Below, one piece after another: positions 62,793 to 64,000 of a stretch of 64,000 bases of DNA. Made by a program: the position numbers and the translations under genes. The stretch comes from Aphanothece saxicola GSE-SYN-MK-01-06B (lineage in GTDB: Bacteria > Cyanobacteriota > Cyanobacteriia > PCC-6307 > Cyanobiaceae), in the NCBI GenBank assembly GCA_019359745.1, contig JAHHGT010000005.1, forward strand, positions 186,001-250,000, read 5' to 3'. Under the pieces are notes generated by a model. The model worked only from the letters and a program-made list of their open reading frames with translations. It made no database searches and was not told the origin of the DNA. Position 1 is the first letter of the stretch, and every line of letters starts with the position of its first letter.

Positions 62793-62819
62793 GCCCGGGC
62801 CTTGGCCTCGGGCTTTTTT
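62793..62819 (+). terminator. Strong terminator downstream of the small genes
   Basis: gcccgggcc (62793-62801) and ggcctcgggc (62804-62813) pair with one G-U pair and one bulge around a 2-base loop, followed by six T. It lies 123 bp after the 65-residue gene. The 62671-62792 stretch has no clear coding sequence and could also hold an untranslated or small RNA. Confidence 0.8.
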
Positions 62820-62921
62820 ATTGGTATCCCCTATCGGTGGGGGGAAAATGCTGTCAAGACGCCAGAGATGGTGTAGACCAGAGGTCGCAGGGTTTGGGCC
62901 GGGTGATGGGGATCACCGCCA

Positions 62922-63326
62922 GTGGCTTTCCACCCTCGGGTGTTGAGCCCCCTGCTCCCCCTTCTCAACAGCGGCAGGTTTCCACCATTGCCTCCCCGCT
63001 TCCAGCAGACACGATTCCAGCAGCGCATCACCCAGTCGGGCAACCTGCTGGAGGCCTGGGCGCAGAATCCCTGGCGGCGCCTTTCCCTGCTGCTGATCGT
63101 GCTGCTGAGCGGATTCGTGGTCGGCGGCGGCGTCGGCTCGATCACCGGCGCCCTGTCCCTGTTTGATCCCCTCGGGGCCCTGGTCTGTGTGCTGGCCATC
63201 GAGCTGGCGGCCCGTCTGCGCAGAAAGCTGCTGAGCCAACCCCTGAAACTGCGGCTGCAGGTGCTCGACATGGCCCGCATGGGACTGCTCTACGGCCTGC
63301 TGCTGGATGGCTTCAAGCTGCTCTGA
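62922..63326 (+). CDS. ycf20: Ycf20/DUF565 family protein
   Basis: 134 residues from GTG 62922; the exact start is uncertain because the first 40 residues are variable. The conserved part from NLLEAWAQNPWRRLSLLLIVLLSGFVVGGG to the end has two membrane helices and RRKLL and MARMGLLYGLLLDGFKLL, matching the Ycf20/DUF565 family of cyanobacteria and plastids. In algae Ycf20-like proteins are tied to photoprotection. It converges with pyrB. Confidence 0.8.
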   Translation: MAFHPRVLSPLLPLLNSGRFPPLPPRFQQTRFQQRITQSGNLLEAWAQNPWRRLSLLLIVLLSGFVVGGGVGSITGALSLFDPLGALVCVLAIELAARLRRKLLSQPLKLRLQVLDMARMGLLYGLLLDGFKLL

Positions 63327-63344
63327 GCCGGGGGCGGACGGCGC

Positions 63345-64000
63345 TCAGGTGGCAGCGAGCAGATAAAGCAAAGCCATGCGGATCGGAATGCCGTTGCGGA
63401 CCTGCTCCTCCACCAGGCTTCGGCGGGAATCATCGAGCAGCTCGCCGGCGATCTCCACCCCCCGATTCACCGGGCCCGGGTGCAGCACGGGAACCCCGTC
63501 GCCGCAGAGGGCCAGGCGCCGGTGGCTGAGGCCGTACTGGCGGTGGTAGGTGTCCAGGCTGGTGAGCAGGTGCTGCTGCATCCGCTCCTTCTGCAGGCGC
63601 AGGGTCATCACCGCATCGGCCCCGGGCAGGGCCTGCTCCAGCCGGCGCTCCACCCGCACCCGGCCCCGGGTGGCCACCGGATCGGCGGCCTGCCCCGGCG
63701 GCGGCGCCAGGACGAAATCGGCGAAGCAGTCGGGCAGCAGTGTCGGCGGGCCGCAGAGCACGACATCGGCGCCGCAGGCGGTGAGGGCCCAGAGGTTGGA
63801 GCGGGCCACCCGGGAATGGAGCACGTCGCCGACGATGACGATGCGCCGGCCCCGCAGGCTCTCGGGGGTGGGGGCCTCGGGGGAGAAGTGGCGCGCCAGG
63901 GTGAAGAGGTCGAGCAGGCCCTGGCTGGGGTGGCTGTGCAGGCCATCCCCGGCGTTGAGCACGGACACCCGCTCGCCACAGCGATCCAGGTCGCGGGCCA
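63345..64000 (-). CDS. pyrB: Aspartate carbamoyltransferase, C-terminal part (5' end outside window)
   Basis: The first 218 or so codons visible from the right edge form the second half of ATCase. The enzyme joins aspartate and carbamoyl phosphate in pyrimidine synthesis. [43 protein letters not shown] and [11 protein letters not shown] are diagnostic. It converges with ycf20, 18 bp away. Confidence 0.95.
   Translation of the reverse strand, partial: ARDLDRCGERVSVLNAGDGLHSHPSQGLLDLFTLARHFSPEAPTPESLRGRRIVIVGDVLHSRVARSNLWALTACGADVVLCGPPTLLPDCFADFVLAPPPGQAADPVATRGRVRVERRLEQALPGADAVMTLRLQKERMQQHLLTSLDTYHRQYGLSHRRLALCGDGVPVLHPGPVNRGVEIAGELLDDSRRSLVEEQVRNGIPIRMALLYLLAAT

Overview
The window is a GC-rich chromosomal segment of a picocyanobacterium, most likely of the Synechococcus/Cyanobium type. 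The evidence is a set of cyanobacterial genes: psaA-psaB, psbA (D1), psbO, a CbiG-CobJ fusion, glutamate synthase, an MPBQ/MSBQ-type methyltransferase, Ycf20, DUF1997 and DUF2555-like proteins, a PCP_red mini-protein, and an RNase E with a cyanobacterial arginine-rich tail. No insertion sequences, prophage or CRISPR arrays were seen. The lineage call rests on gene content read by eye, not on a database search.

Bases 1-12.4 kb: three very large genes, all on the minus strand, encode exported phosphorus-scavenging enzymes: an ExeM-like nuclease fused to a PhoD phosphatase (runs off the left edge), a PhoA-like alkaline phosphatase, and a 1813-residue phytase-like/5'-nucleotidase protein. None begins with a signal peptide. 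The two complete ones end in nearly the same glycine/aspartate-rich RTX-type module, which points to type I secretion. A three-repeat, 11-bp-period Pho-box-like sequence lies just upstream of the first gene. A divergent P-type ATPase follows (12.7-15.4 kb).

Bases 15.4-31.6 kb: psaB-psaA (minus strand) with a terminator and a candidate HLR1/RpaB promoter; a secreted protein and the CbiG-CobJ fusion of B12 synthesis; tRNA-Pro(CGG); lipA; a small exported protein; glutamate synthase; and a phosphodiester-glycosidase-family exported protein.

Bases 31.6-48.3 kb: an A-type Fe-S carrier-like gene, the translation cluster rpsL-rpsG-fusA-tuf-rpsJ, a LON-domain protein, the MPBQ/MSBQ methyltransferase, pheA, DUF1997, and a minus-strand radical SAM/rne/rnhB block. 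Then come dapL, clpS and a CPBP protease.

Bases 48.3-64 kb: an isolated, AT-richer RTX beta-helix gene; a B12-binding radical SAM gene divergent from psbA (a Glu130, high-light type D1); a methyltransferase; aroC; eda; ftsH; sat; psbO; coaBC; small conserved cyanobacterial genes; tRNA-Ala(CGC); ycf20; and the 3' part of pyrB. Several neighbours overlap at their 3' ends, which fits a compact genome. The part that looks most accessory and least routine is the left-end phosphatase island.
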